Of a DNA stretch of 64,000 bases, positions 46,972 to 58,873 are shown in pieces. A program made the position numbers and the translations under genes. Below the pieces are notes generated by a model that saw only the letters and a list, made by a program, of their open reading frames with translations, searched no databases and had not been told where the DNA came from. Position 1 is the first letter of the stretch; every line of letters begins with the position of its first letter. This stretch comes from Imbricaverruca yamaguchii (taxonomy: Eukaryota; Arthropoda; Thecostraca; Neoverrucidae): positions 62,001-126,000 of the forward strand of contig JAOTOL010001625.1 in assembly GCA_034440575.1 (NCBI GenBank). Direction: 5' to 3'.

Positions 46972-47995
46972 GTGTGTGTCCAACTGGACCGGACCGGACA
47001 GGGTCCCGGGCAGGTGTGTGTCGGACCGGACAGGGTCCGGGGCAGGTGTGTGTCGGACCGGACAGGGTCCGGGGCAGGTGTGTGTCGGACCGGACAGGGT
47101 CTGGGTCAGGTGTGTGTCGGACCGGACAGGGTCTGAGTCAGGTGTGTGTCGGACCGGACAGGGTCCGGGGCAGGTGTGTGTCGGACCGGACAAGGTCCGG
47201 GCCAGGTGTGTGTAAGACCGGACACGGTCCGGGGCATGTGTGTGTCGGACCGGACAGGGTTTGAGTCAGGTGTGTGTCGGACTGGACAGGGTCTGTGTCA
47301 GGTGTGTGTCGGACTGGACAGGGTCCGGTGCAGGTGTGTGTCGGACCGGACATGGTCTGAGCCAGGTGTGTGTAAGACCGGACAGGGTCTGAGTCAGGTG
47401 TGTGTCGGACTGGACAGGGTCCGGGGCAGGTGTGTGTCGGACCGGACAGGGTCTGAGCAGGTGTGTGTCGGACCACAGGGTCTGGCAGGTGTGTGTCGGA
47501 CGACAGGGTCGAGCAGGTGTGTTAACAGGGTCTGAGCCAGGTGTGTGTCGGACCGGACAGGGTCCGGGGCAGGTGTGTGTCTGACCGGACAAGGTCCGGG
47601 CCAGGTGTGTGTAAGACCGGACACGGTCCGGGGCATGTGTGTGTCGGACCGGACAGGGTTTGAGTCAGGTGTGTGTCGGACCGGACAGGGTCTGAGTCAG
47701 GTGTGTGTCGGACTGGACAGGGTCCGGGGCAGGTGTGTGTCGGACCGGACAGGGTCTGAGTCAGGTGTGTGTCGGACCGGACAGGGTCCGGGGCAGGTGT
47801 GTGTCTGACCGGACATGGTCCGGGGCAGGTGTGTGTCGGACCGGACAGGGTCTGAGCCAGGTGTGTGTCTGACCGGACATGGTCCGGGGCAGGTGTGTGT
47901 CGGACCGGACATGGTCCGGGGAAGGTGTGTGTCGGACCGGACATGGTCCGGGGAAGGTGTGTGTCGGACTGGACAGGGTCTGAGTCAGGTTGTTG
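46972..47995 (+). repeat. 32-bp array of donor copies after the exon at 46841
   Basis: About thirty units of CAGGTGTGTGTCGGACCGGA then CAGGGTCYGRGN. The seed is the true junction TCAG|GTGTGTGTC at 46971/46972. Units therefore repeat a 5' splice-site-like CAG|GTGTGT. Confidence 0.93.
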
Positions 47996-49033
47996 GTCGG
48001 CGGTGGTTGTTGACCTGATGTTTGTTTTCGTTTATGTTGGGCCGGATATTGGCAGGCTGATAAGTGGGTGGAGGTTTTTCCATTTCCGCTTTATGATTCA
48101 GGCTCGCAATGGAATGTCCATCGGGTTGACAAGATGGAAATGTGCCTTGTTTGGTGTGGTTCCACGGAGATGGAACAGGGTTTAATTCAGCTCTGTCCCA
48201 GACGGGACACTGATGGTCAGATCAGGAGGCGGGACAGCTTAGATTATGTGTATGAGAGACAGGAAAGTCTTGTGCAGATAAGTTGGAAGCCGGAAAGTCT
48301 GGGTCACATGTACGGACGACCGGACAATGTGACCCAGATCGGGAGGTGGGGCAGTCTGGGTCAAGTCAGGAGACGGGATAGCCGCTACGGCAGTCGGCAC
48401 ATGGCGAGCCAACGACCCATCACGTCCCACCATGTCCCGACACGTTCCATGACGTCCCATCCTGTCCCACCAGGTCCCACCATGTCCCGACACTCCCAGT
48501 GGTCGTCAAATCACTCGGCCAATAAACTCACAGTGAGTCGCCGCTCTTCAGCTTGCGCGTGACTGGTGTTTGGTGTCTTGGAGCACATGTGTGTCGCTCC
48601 CTGTGATAAGTGAATCACCGCAGCCAAATACCATGTAACACACAGCTTGAGCGCATCAGCGGTTGGTTCGTTTACGTTAATCATTTCAAGGCCTCGATGT
48701 TTTTTTCTCCTACCACTCGCTTCTCTACCTCTCCGCGTGTTGTGTACCTTTTATCAGCCTGTCCGCGCCATTCGCCTTTCCTCCCTGTATTGCGCTTGCT
48801 AATCACTTCACGTCGATTTCCAGGACTACGGTCGTCTTCGTTTGACATCCTTCCATACCCCATCACTTCAGGGGCTCATCGTGACTCGGGGATTCGGGGA
48901 GTTCTTCCTTACTGTTGCACGCCACCTATACTGATATGTGAAAATCTGCGTTTTCTCATTCTGCGTATTTTAGACACACCTCCGTCCTTGAACGTAGAAG
49001 TGAGGGTATCAAGGTGCGAGTGCTGATATTGTA
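47996..49033. other. Semaphorin intron, mostly unique
   Basis: A loose CCCACCATGTCCCGACAC repeat occurs at 48415-48495; nothing else recognised. Confidence 0.55.
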
Positions 49034-49907
49034 ACTGTGTCGTGCCGCTGACACACCCGACCGCTCTGTGACGAGGTAGATGTCTGGCCTGAGTGGCTAC
49101 AGTTGGTGTTCCACCGACTCCCGCGGTTCTGAGCCAGTCTCCGTGGCGCTGCCCGTCCAGTACTATACACGGTCATGTCAGGTCACCACCTCTGAGCCCG
49201 CACTGTGACTGTGTCGTGCCGCTGACACACCTGACCGCTCTGTGACGAGGTAGATGTCTGGCCTGAGTGGCTACAGTTGGTGTTCCACCGACTCCCGCGG
49301 TTCTGAGCCAGTCTCCGTGGCGCTGCCCGTCCAGTACTATACACGGTCATGTCAGGTCACCACCTCTGAGCCCGCACTGTGACTGTGTCGTGCCGCTGAC
49401 ACACCCGACCGCTCTATGACGAGGTAGATGTCGGGCCTGAGTGGCTACAGTTGGTGTTCCACCGACTCCCGCGGTTCTGAGCCAGTCTCCGTGGCGCTGC
49501 CCGTCCAGTACTATACACGGTCATGTCAGGTCAGCACCTCTGAGCCCGCACTGTGACTGTGTCGTGCCGCTGACACACCCGACGGCTCTGTGACGAGGTA
49601 GATGTCGGGCCTGAGTGGCTACAGTTGGTGTTCCACCGACTCCCGCGGTTCTGAGCCAGTCTCCGTGGCGCTGCCCGTCCAGTACTATACACGGTCATGT
49701 CAGGTCACCACCTCTGAGCCCGCACTGTGACTGTGTCGTGCCGCTGACACACCCGACCGCTCTGTGACGAGGTAGATGTCGGGCCTGAGTGGCTACAGTT
49801 GGTGTTCCACCGACTCCCGCGGTTCTGAGCCAGTCTCCGTGGCGCTGCCCGTCCAGTACTATACACGGTCATGTCAGGTCACCACCTCTGAGCCCGCACT
49901 GTGCGAG
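49034..49907 (+). repeat. 174-bp satellite-like array, five units
   Basis: Units start at 49037, 49211, 49385, 49559 and 49733 (exact 174-base steps) and are almost identical, indicating recent expansion or homogenisation. The array ends ~30 bases before the exon at 49940. Confidence 0.95.
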
Positions 49908-49939
49908 ACTGCTGACCGTACTCGCCCCTGACTCCACAG

Positions 49940-50032
49940 ACAAGTACGAGGGTCCGATGCTGCCGCTGCGAGGTGACGTGTACGGCACCCACCGCCAGCT
50001 GAGAAGTCGTCCTCTTCAGCTGGACGATACAG
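49940..50032 (+). CDS. Sema1a: Semaphorin-1A exon: cytoplasmic tail (KYEGPMLPLRGD)
   Basis: The acceptor is gactccacag, the donor ACAG|GTGCGT; it enters in phase 1 and leaves in phase 1. It encodes DKYEGPMLPLRGDVYGTHRQ then LRSRPLQLDDT. The reading frame is the only one that keeps phase with both neighbours. Five 174-bp tandem units (49034-49907) end about 30 bases before the acceptor. Confidence 0.88.
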
Positions 50033-50682
50033 GTGCGTAGCGCAGCATTGACCTGTTGCCTTCGCCCCGACCAAAGCGTAGCTCTAACCCACTGCTTAAC
50101 CTTAGCTGTGGGGCGTAGTGTCGACCCATCCTAGCCATGGCCCGAGCCGTCGGGAGTAACACCAACACATCGCATTATCCCTGACCCTCGGGTGTAACAC
50201 CGACCGGCGGGTGTAACTCGCCGACTACCGTAAGTCCCAGCTACGGCCGCATGCCTTGCTTGCGATCGAGACTCCGACCTTACTGGCTCTGTCTCTTATC
50301 TCCTGATTAACCCGATCTGCTGGTGTAACTTCGAACTACAGGTAAAACATACATAAGTGTGCTCCATGCATGGGTGTAACACATTTCGGGCTACTGTTAC
50401 TGCAGCGACAGCATGACTGTTCAGCAATGGTGGAACATCGTAGGTGTAATTCATACCTACACTAACTATTGCTACTGTAGCGACAGCATAGCTATTTAGC
50501 ACAGAATGCTGGCTGCGGAAGTAATTTCCAGCGATAGCACGATCACCATGAGATCCATTTGTGTTTGACAGCCTCATACGTGAAGAAGAGCATAGGTTCG
50601 TTTGCGACGCAATTCGGCTGATTGGTCATGGGGCGTCGCCAACTTCCCACGCCGATTGGTGACAGGTGCACTTGGTAGTTCT

Positions 50683-50800
50683 TTCTTGGTAATCCTGCCC
50701 TGGTAATCCTGCCTTGGTAACTCTGCCTTGGTAATCCTGCTTTGGTAGCCTACCTTGGTAATCCTGCCTTGGTAATCCTGTTTTGGTAATTCTGTAATCC
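50683..50800 (+). repeat. 14-bp minisatellite
   Basis: Eight copies of CTTGGTAATCCTGC with small changes. Confidence 0.92.
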
Positions 50801-50839
50801 TGTAGTCCACGATCTTGCAATTAAGAGTCGAACCCCACC

Positions 50840-51150
50840 AATGTTAAGCAGCTTATCCCATTGATCAACCATCCTTTCGCTGAAAACTTGTCGGCGTTTA
50901 ACTGTCATACACCTTGACTCATCTAACCTGAATTGATAATCCCTGTGTGATATCCTAAGCAGAAGAGCATCCTCCAGACTGACACTATATCTAACCAGTG
51001 TGCTATCCTAAACATCTGAAGCGCATCACCTCTCAATCTCCTATACTTGGGTGAGTACTTATCCCATGTCACACGCCTTTCGCCATATTCTAAATTTCCT
51101 GTTCCACTGATCAGCCTAGGAGCCTTGCGCTGTAATTTTTGTAGCGTACA
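50840..51150 (-). mobile_element. Degenerate CR1-like LINE fragment (ORF2 C-terminus)
   Basis: This aligns by eye with the ORF2 end of the 59-63 kb element in the same minus orientation. Shared plus-strand blocks include TGATCAACCATCCTTT, GTTTAACTGTC, TCTAACCTGAATTGAT, TCTCCTATACTTG and GCCATATTCTAA. It is heavily diverged and lacks a recognisable 3' tail. Confidence 0.72.
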
Positions 51151-51555
51151 TATGCATATCTACCACTCGACAAATGCATTGTTTTGCAGATTCTAAGTTG
51201 ACAAGTTAGTGATAGTCGTGTAGTTGGTCACATGACCCCAAAAACTTTGAATTCGAGGTATGTATTTATGGGTCGGGGTTCCATAATTGCCTATGCAGCC
51301 CTCGCATGTGCGACCCCAAGTGGTGTTGCACACAGGCAATGTACATTGTTTTACAACTGGTTTGTTTTATATTGAGCACTGCTATTGGTGATTCTACTAT
51401 TATAATTGCATCCACCTAGCTGAATTAATTAGCTTTTATGTTTTGTGGCTACTTCAAAACGCGGCTATGTTTCCTGGCATCCCGGTGCACGGCCTCTGTC
51501 GGCCGGTCGTATTCCCACGTGCTGTTGGCCCCCTCCCATCCGTGTTTGTTCTGGT

Positions 51556-51963
51556 GTAACGTACTAGTGTGAGGTGGTGACGTCTGGTCGTACTGCAGGG
51601 GTGTGACAACAGTACAAGGTGTAAGGAGGAAACTTTCTTCACCAACACCAACAAGGGTAGTAAGAACTACTGGAACCAGCTGCCAGAAAACATCGTCAGT
51701 AGCACCAGGATTGAACATACTTTAAAAACAGCATAGACAATCATTATAAGAATAGAGGGCTTGCTTTTCAGTATTACAGGGAGGGCTGATTGACAGATTT
51801 GGTGCAGCAACTGGTTCAGTATACAGAGTACAACCAAGAAGGGCCCTTGTGGCTCGTAGTCTGCACTAATCTTTTATGTCTTTATGTCTTTATGTCTGTA
51901 TAACGTACTAGTGTGAGGTGGTGACGTACTAGTGTGAGGTGGTGACGTCTGGCTGTGCTGCAG
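51556..51963 (+). repeat. Duplicated acceptor region flanking the intronic LINE fragment
   Basis: GTAACGTACTAGTGTGAGG then TGGTGACGTCTGG occurs at 51556-51587, followed by TCGTACTGCAG (decoy acceptor ending 51598). It occurs again at 51900-51952, followed by CTGTGCTGCAG (true acceptor). The second copy has an internal ~22-base duplication. Confidence 0.82.
51606..51899 (+). mobile_element. Short 5'-truncated CR1-like LINE tail in the last semaphorin intron
   Basis: Plus-strand copy of the last ~290 bases of the 55-kb LINE family. Readable pieces are TFFTN and NYWNQLPENIVSS, followed by the 3' UTR with AGGGCCCTTGTGGCTC and a TTTATGTC octamer tail (51874-51899). It is flanked on both sides by GTAACGTACTAGTGTGAGG-type sequence, consistent with a long target-site duplication. 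It ends about 64 bases before the terminal exon. Confidence 0.8.
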
Positions 51964-52067
51964 GTCTGGGGGAGGAGCTACCGTTCCGGCGGGACACTAC
52001 CGGCCGGCACGAGCCTCCCGGCGATGGATACGCCACCACGCGGAGCGTCCGTAGGGTCTACCTGTAG
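51964..52067 (+). CDS. Sema1a: Semaphorin-1A terminal coding exon with stop codon
   Basis: Starts after gctgtgctgcag and enters in phase 1. It encodes GLGEELPFRRDTTGRHEPPG then DGYATTRSVRRVYL and a TAG stop at 52065-52067. The extreme C-terminus ending in a basic stretch followed by VYL resembles the ends of insect Sema-1a proteins (from memory of the family). A sense-oriented LINE fragment and a duplicated copy of the acceptor region lie immediately upstream (51556-51963). No AATAAA or ATTAAA was noticed in the next ~1.5 kb, so the 3' UTR end is unknown. Confidence 0.9.
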
Positions 52068-52211
52068 ACGTGTCGACAGATGGCAGGAGTGTCGGGACTT
52101 TGCAAATTTTATAGTGACAGAGGGCGGACGCAGCATATGGCAGCACCCGTTTCATATGGCGTCATGGTGGAGGTGTTGAGTGCGGCCGGTGGCCTGTCTG
52201 GGTAGCCGGCG

Positions 52212-52292
52212 TGGGGTCCGCACCGGTATCAGTACCGGAACCGCTGCCAGTACCGGTACCGCTGCCAGTTCCGGTACCGCTGCCGGCCCGGT
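52212..52292 (+). repeat. 18-bp minisatellite downstream of the semaphorin stop
   Basis: Copies of ACCGCTGCCAGTACCGGT with changes, 145 bases after the stop codon and possibly in the 3' UTR. Confidence 0.85.
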
Positions 52293-53769
52293 GCGGACCG
52301 CACAGTCCATTTGTACTCGCTGGTTCCGACTCGGTCCCGAGATGTTTCGAAACAGAAACTTCCAGTTGAGGTGAGACGGCTGCCGTCGGATGCGAGCGCA
52401 CGTGAGCGCCGCGAGTGGGTGCTGTTTTCCTTCTTCGCTGATCTCAGAGGCCCGCGAGCCGAGCGGGCCACGTAGTAGCAGTGTTGACGACCTCCGACGC
52501 GGCGGCCGCTGTGCGGGCCACCAACCGGCAGGCGGCACAACTGCAAGTGCCAAGACGCACAACGAGATGCCGCCACCGGTAGTTCGTGGGTTGATTAGAA
52601 GTGGCCTGGTGTGTACGCGCTAGATGGGACCGCAGATCTGTCGCCTTTGTCCGGCAGCTCGGCTGCACGGGAACTGTCTCCGCTCTTCACTGCACGAAGC
52701 TCCATACGGAAATCGACTGCACTCTGTACATAAGAAGTCCGCCAGTTGAGCGGGGCCGTGGCTCCTTGTCAGTGCCGGGGCAAAACTGGACTCGGCCATA
52801 TGCAATGGCTTGTTATCCGGGCGCGCTATGCTTTTATGTTTTGCATGTTCGCAGCAGGCTGGTTTTATATGTGCCGCTTTTGAGTTCTCAGTTTTATGTT
52901 TTCAGTGAAATGTTCCTCAGTTTCTGGAGCTTACAGCATATGTATGTTGTTTCAAGTACAAAGCGGTCTATTGGAATGGAGAGTGCGATGTTTGTTTACG
53001 TGCTGTTTTATCCGCGATTTCGTCACGTATTTCATTCATCATTCATGGTCTATTTTGCCCGGTGCGAGTCGAGTGGATAGCTGCTGTGTATGCTTCGCAG
53101 ACGGTTTTACCATGTTTGGCGCAGTGGCTGCCAAGCTGTTGATATTACGCTCGCCGATCGATTACATTGCAGTACAATTCAGCACGTCCCTCTCCCCTCC
53201 CCTCTCCCCTCCCCTCCTAGACGCCGGCCACAGCCGACCCCTGCCCCACCGGTACCGGAAGGCTGTCTGCGTTGTCAGCGGTAGCCACGGCCAGTCATTT
53301 ATCGGTTGGTATCGGTATTTGTATCGGTCGGCATTGCGAAGCTGAGTCGGAGATGCAGCAGTCAATCAGCTCAGTTGTCAATCTCCGCTTAAATGTTATG
53401 AGCAGGTGGCATGTTCGACTCGACACTCATAGCAAGCCCGCCAACTTGTCAACACAACTGTTTCCCCTTGCAATCCTTAAAAGTTACTCCCAACCATTCA
53501 GTTATGTTGAAAGAAAATCCTCCATTGTTGTCGCAATCCTTAGCTCTTCCTGTCTCTACCAAGCATTGACATTTTTATCTGCAAGATACCTTTAGGGGTC
53601 AGAATAATGCTCTTCACACATATTTCAGCCAATCGCCATAGACATCCTCCGCACATGTTTCGGTCGGCCGGCTGGCGCTATTGAGCGGCGATGTTGGTGC
53701 ACCCCAGGCGGCACATGCCACACCTCTGAGAAGCGCTGTCTTCCAAATCACCGCCTCTGCACCGCTGGC

Positions 53770-53930
53770 CACCGACACAGACACACGCAGTTACCGACAC
53801 AGACACACGCGGTCACCGACACAGACACACGCTGTCACCGACACAGACACACGCTGTCACCGACACAGACACACGCGGTCACCGACACAGACACACGCGG
53901 TCACCGACACAGACACACGCGGTCACCGAC
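53770..53930 (+). repeat. 22-bp minisatellite
   Basis: Seven to eight copies of CGACACAGACACACGCGGTC plus AC. Confidence 0.93.
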
Positions 53931-55045
53931 ATCGTGATCGCCACCGATCACACAAGTCACAGCAATCACTGATGATACAGGTCACACTGATCACGATCAC
54001 TCTCACGTGTCGATCACGGTCACTCTTGCATGGATGACCTACCACTTTCACCCACGAGTGACCTGTCGCTCTCACCCACATGGGCGTCGGTACGGTGGGT
54101 GACGGGGGACGCATCCACCAAAACGTGAAAAGTGTCAGCGCGCCTATTGCGCTTGATAGGGGAACTCGACCTAAAGGTCGTCTCGCCATCCACCCCATCG
54201 AAAGCATGTGGCCACGGCCACGGCTACCCATCATTTCGGTCACTACACCGGTCACCAGTATCGCCATCCATTGCTTCCAGGCACTGCTCGCACTCCTCTA
54301 AATCTTGTACGACAGTAAATCATTCACGATATTCACGCGCTTCTCACTCGTCTTTTGCTTCCGTTGTGCGACGTTTTCCTCGCTCTCGTTACTCTTTGTC
54401 GCATCGAACACAACGCCAGGTTTTCCCAGTCCGAGCGAACAGACGAACCCAACCAGCCGATCAATCAGAGCCAGGCGCTCTGCAAGGGTATCGTACGCAC
54501 GTGTTCATCTCTCCCCGCCTGGCACACGCTCTCAGACAGCTTCTCCCGGGCGTTCCCTCAACCCCCCCCCGTCCCCTGTAGGTCTCGTGCATGCCCTGCC
54601 CCACAGAGATGCCCGTCCGGGGCCGCCTCCTCACCTCCACCTCACCCTCCAGTCTCGTTCTCCACGAGTCTAGCGCGTACAGCCGACCTGTGTTCGTCTC
54701 GTGACCTGTGATAACAGTGTTGGTATTGTGGTACTGTCCATAAGAGTGATGGCTCGGCGCGGATCCGGCCCAGTCTGGCCGCACGCCGGTGCCGACAGCA
54801 GTGTCGACAATTTGCATTCGGACGATACTTGCCTAGTGATGAATATATACATACATATATGCGCGTGGATGTCTCTGGCGCTGGGAAGTGCGCCGCATGT
54901 CTGACGTCATCAGGTCGTTCATTGGATAGCGTGCGGCCAACAAATGCAATGAGCGAAGACTTCATAAAGCTGTGTGTGCACAAGCGATGTGTCTCGGTGC
55001 TTACGTCGGGGAGAATTCCCATAGTTAGCCCGCCTAAGAGCAGTG

Positions 55046-55085
55046 GCGTCGCCACACACTTATTCCAGGGGGCAAGGTCGAAAGG
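55046..55085. mobile_element. Terminus-like fragment related to the element at 3886
   Basis: GCAGTGGCGTCGCCACACAC followed by CCAGGGGGCAAG matches the left flank at 3886-3912. It adjoins the 3' end of the decayed LINE. Confidence 0.4.
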
Positions 55086-55101
55086 GAGCCTCCTGCTCCT
55101 C

Positions 55102-56830
55102 GAAAAGGGGCATAAAAGACATAAAGACATAACATATTAGTGCAAATATGAGCCACAAGGGCCCTTCTTGGTTGCACTCTGTACACTGAACCAGTTGCCC
55201 ACCAAATCTAAATCTGTCAATCAGCCCTCCCTGTAATACTGAAAAGCAAGCCCTCTATTCTTATAATGATTGTCTATGCTGTTTTTAAAGATGTTCAATG
55301 TGCTGCTACTGACGATGTTTTCTGGCAGCTGGTTCCAGTGTTCCACTACCCTGTTGGTGAAGAAAGTTTGCCTTAGCCTTGTTCTGCTGTGGTTAACTTT
55401 AATTTTGAATTTATGACCTCTAATTGCATCATTTCTGTTAAATTCAAACATTTCCCCAAGGTATCCCCTATCCAGACCATGGACACATTTAAAGACCTCG
55501 ATGAGATCTCCTCTCAGCCTTCTATATCTAAGTGAAAACATATTCACTTTCTTCAATCTTTTCTCATATGCCAGGTTGCTTATGCCATTAACCATTTGTG
55601 TACCCCTCCTTTGTACTCTCTCTAAAAGCCAACCATCTTTTTCATAGCTAGGAGACCAAGCTTGGATGCAGTATTCCAAATGTGGCCTGACGTATGCAGA
55701 GTAAAGCTTCCTGGTCACTTCCTCACTTCTGTATGATACATTCCTATTTATTGCCCCGAGCATTCTCAGTGCCTTCTTCCTGGCTTCCTTGGTCTGTTCT
55801 GACCCCCAGTTTTGTGTTTAGAATAACACCTAAATCCTTCTCCTGTTGAGTCACTGATAGCACTTAGCCATCCATCAAGTATGGAGCCTTCATATGCTGC
55901 TTACCTACATCCATGATTTTGCACTTATCAAAATTAAATTTCATTTGCCATTCTTCGGACCACTTCACAAGTTCGTCTAAGTCTTTTTGCAGCGAGATAT
56001 GCTCATCCTGACCTGTTATTGCCCTAAAGACCTTCAAATCATCCGCAAATTTCAAAACTTTACTGCTTAGGCCACTTTCAATGTTATTTACAAATATAAT
56101 GAACAGTAATGGCCCTAGTACTGACCCCTGGGGGACTCCACTAAGAACATTTTGTCATGATGACTTTGTACCATTTAGCATCACTCTTTGCTGTCTATCT
56201 GAAAGCCACAACTCTATCTATTTTAAGATGCTACCTGCAATACCATGGGCCTGAAGCTGTATCATTAACCGTTTATGGGGTACCTTGTCAAAGGCCTTAC
56301 TAAAGTCAAGATATGCTACATCAACCTGATTTCCCTGATCAAATTGTTCTGTGGCGAAGTTCAAAAAGTCCAAGAGGTTTGTGAGACACGATCGTCCTTT
56401 TCTAAACCCATGTTGAGTATTTTGAATCAATCTGCTACCTTCCAGATAACTAACTATTCTATCCTTGATAATTGATTCGAGTACCTTGCAGACTAGGGAT
56501 GTGAGACTTATTGGCCTATAGTTTTCAACTTTCCCTCTTTCTCCTTTCTTGAAAATAGGAACTACATTTGCCCTTTTCCAATCGGTTGGAATTTCATTAT
56601 GTGAAACTGATCTACAAAATATTATACTAAGTGGAAATGCCAGTTCCTTTTCAGTTTCCCGCAACACCCTATCATAAATTTCATCAGGTCCTGCTGCCTT
56701 ATTTGGCTTTATTTTCCTGATATGATTGTAAACAACATCACTATCAATGAAGTGAACATCATTTGTCAGATCCCATGTCACTGAACTATGGTGTACGGTC
56801 GGCATCCATTGTGTTAGGGCCTTTTATTGT
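55102..56830 (-). mobile_element. 5'-truncated, decayed CR1-like LINE (RT portion)
   Basis: Minus-strand LINE fragment beginning inside the pre-RT/RT region and running to a 3' tail of ATGTCTTT octamers (plus-strand aaagacat near 55105-55125). Three frame segments are visible. 56805-56218 has ANVVPIFKKGERGKVENYRP, HGFRKGRSCLTNLL and VAYLDFSKAFDKVPH. 56055-55864 has KFADDLKVF. 55763-55221 is the C-terminal part, with YRRLRGDLIEVFK and VEHWNQLPENIVS. Stops and shifts separate them, so it is not functional. Its octamer tail and C-terminus differ from the 59-63 kb element, so it is a second family or subfamily; the fragment at 51606-51899 belongs with it. Confidence 0.87.
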
Positions 56831-57261
56831 TTTTAGGCCCTTAGTAGGGTCCTGGAATTGGAAACATGATTTCATATTAATGTACTGTTTGTTCTTGGCA
56901 TGGTGCATTATTTCCTCAACACGCAAAAGCAATAAGCATTTTTTCGCTGAAAACTGGGCCATACCACGGTATAAATAAGCAATGTGGATAACTACCTAAG
57001 TGTCAAAACCAACCAACGTCTCAATGCCTTTTCGAGCAGAAGTATCTTCCCGCTGTCCTCTAGATTGAAGCGAGTATAATGCTAAGCACATCTTACAGAT
57101 ATCTCCCATTGATAAACCCACTTTTATGTCCTCCATGAATAACTGAATATAGCAAGATTCATCACTCCTGTTATTTATTACCACCAGCTTGATGCCCTAA
57201 GCAAAACTTAAGCGATCATTTCTGAGTCCTAGGACGATAATTTTATCGTCCGGAACTTTCT

Positions 57262-58117
57262 CTTAACCCGGGGGGTTTTAGTCTCGGGGGGTTTTAAACC
57301 GCGCCCCCCCCCCCCATCAGGTTTTTTTCGCGGATAGCGGACGAAAGGCGCGAGGCAGCGCGCCCAAATTTGGCATGCTCTTTCCCACAACAATTTGGCA
57401 TGCTGTTTCAAATTTTTGAAATCAAGTCATCTAGGGTTAACGAGTTAGTCAAGGTCAAGTGAGATCACCTCCAAAAAAGTTGAACCAGTCGGCACGCTTT
57501 AACGGATACAGATATTTTAATGAAACTTTCAGCGTTTGTTTATCTTTAGGGATGCAACAAAACATACACGTGGAATTTTTCTTTTGGGACTACATATAAA
57601 TCTTGCATATTTGCCAATTGCGGTTCAAATAGAAGATTCTGACTAAAGTAAGCATATTTTATTGGTGAAAGTTGACTTCCAACAACGTTTCTCGGTCCGC
57701 TCTACCCGTTGGAAAAGGAAAATGAAAGAAAACGTAAAAACTCAAAATTTTTAAATTTCACAAAAACAATATTTTTACTTTTGGAGGGCCAAAGAATGTA
57801 TGGCACTGGACGATTTCGCTGTCCTTTTCTCATTCCAAATACTTTTTTTTCATATATCTCCCAAAATGATCTACCAAGAGCCAAAAGCATGATGTATGTT
57901 GCAGTGTAAGTCGTGATAAGTCGTGAAAATTTATTCCCCTGGTGACGTCACTTTTGTGGGGAAAATGTTCTACGGGTTGATCCGAACCCTACTCGTCGAG
58001 CGCTTTTCGATGACACCTCTTTCGTTTTCGTGCGACACTTAGTTTGGATTTTAGAGGGGGTTACTTCCCCCCGAGACGGAGTATGAGGTTCTGACTGGAG
58101 AGACGGCGCGGGTTAAG
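57262..58117. mobile_element. MITE-like dispersed element, copy 2
   Basis: Second copy of the element at 20720-21582, in the same orientation. Its inverted ends are better preserved: left CTTAACCCG and right CGGGTTAAG are exact complements, and the match extends outward (left AACTTTCT, right AAAGTT) and inward (left GTCTCGGGGGG, right CCCCCCGAGAC). No intact ORF with recognisable domains was found. Confidence 0.62.
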
Positions 58118-58250
58118 AAAGTTCGAACTGCGTTATGAGCAGACAACGCAAACATAATATATGCATGTAATATAAACCTTCATCTTTTCATCATATACCG
58201 CTCAGCTGACAATGAAGTATGTGATTTTCACCGACACACATGCACACACA

Positions 58251-58253
58251 CAG

Positions 58254-58296
<43 letters not shown>

Positions 58297-58300
58297 CATT
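58251..58300 (+). repeat. (CA)n(TA)n microsatellite
   Basis: CA run followed by TA run. Confidence 0.95.
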
Positions 58301-58784
58301 TATATTTGTAAACAGTTATAAATGGCTCACCTAGGCGCCGCGTGCCATTTACCTTATTCACAATGAAGAAGTATGGAGAATGCTCCGATTTCTTGCTTAT
58401 TTTGGCATTTTATATAAACTGTGATTGACATATTTTTATCAAACTCCCACCACAAAGTGTCTGTGTATACCCGGTAGAAGAAAGAAATACTGAGTATACC
58501 TACCCAGCATTCTTCCACATTTGTTCGCAGCCTTGACTCGCCTCTGCAAATCTCCACCTACACCCTCACAGGGCCTGCCTCTGCCAGTCAGTAACAAATT
58601 ATTCGTGAAATAGGGTGGAATATATCACTTTCTGAACGCTCAATCGACATCCTTCTCCGAAAAAAAAATCGACATCCTGCCCCTTGATGCATGCCAACCA
58701 TTCATTAATGCCCGAATATCAACGATATATAGACCATTCAATCCGTTACGACCCACTGATTCCGCAACTGCACTCGCATCACTA

Positions 58785-58873
58785 ATTACATAATTGGTCA
58801 TACCTCCTTAATCCTTTGTGCTACACTTACCGCCTAGCACAAAGGATTAGCGAGGTATGACCTATTATGTAAT
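58785..58873. repeat. Long imperfect palindrome (38-bp arms)
   Basis: ATTACATAATTGGTCATACC...TCCTTTGTGCT pairs with AGCACAAAGGA...GGTATGACCTATTATGTAAT. Three mismatches over 38 bases, 13-base loop. Confidence 0.93.

Larger units (their letters stand above)
52068..55045. other. 3' UTR and downstream DNA of the semaphorin gene
   Basis: Untranslated or intergenic. Two minisatellites (52212, 53770) but no further exon, tRNA or clear polyadenylation signal was seen. Confidence 0.5.

Noticed and set aside
46972..47995. CRISPR-like array (32-bp regular repeats)
   Set aside because: Contiguous minisatellite without spacers, derived from a splice donor.
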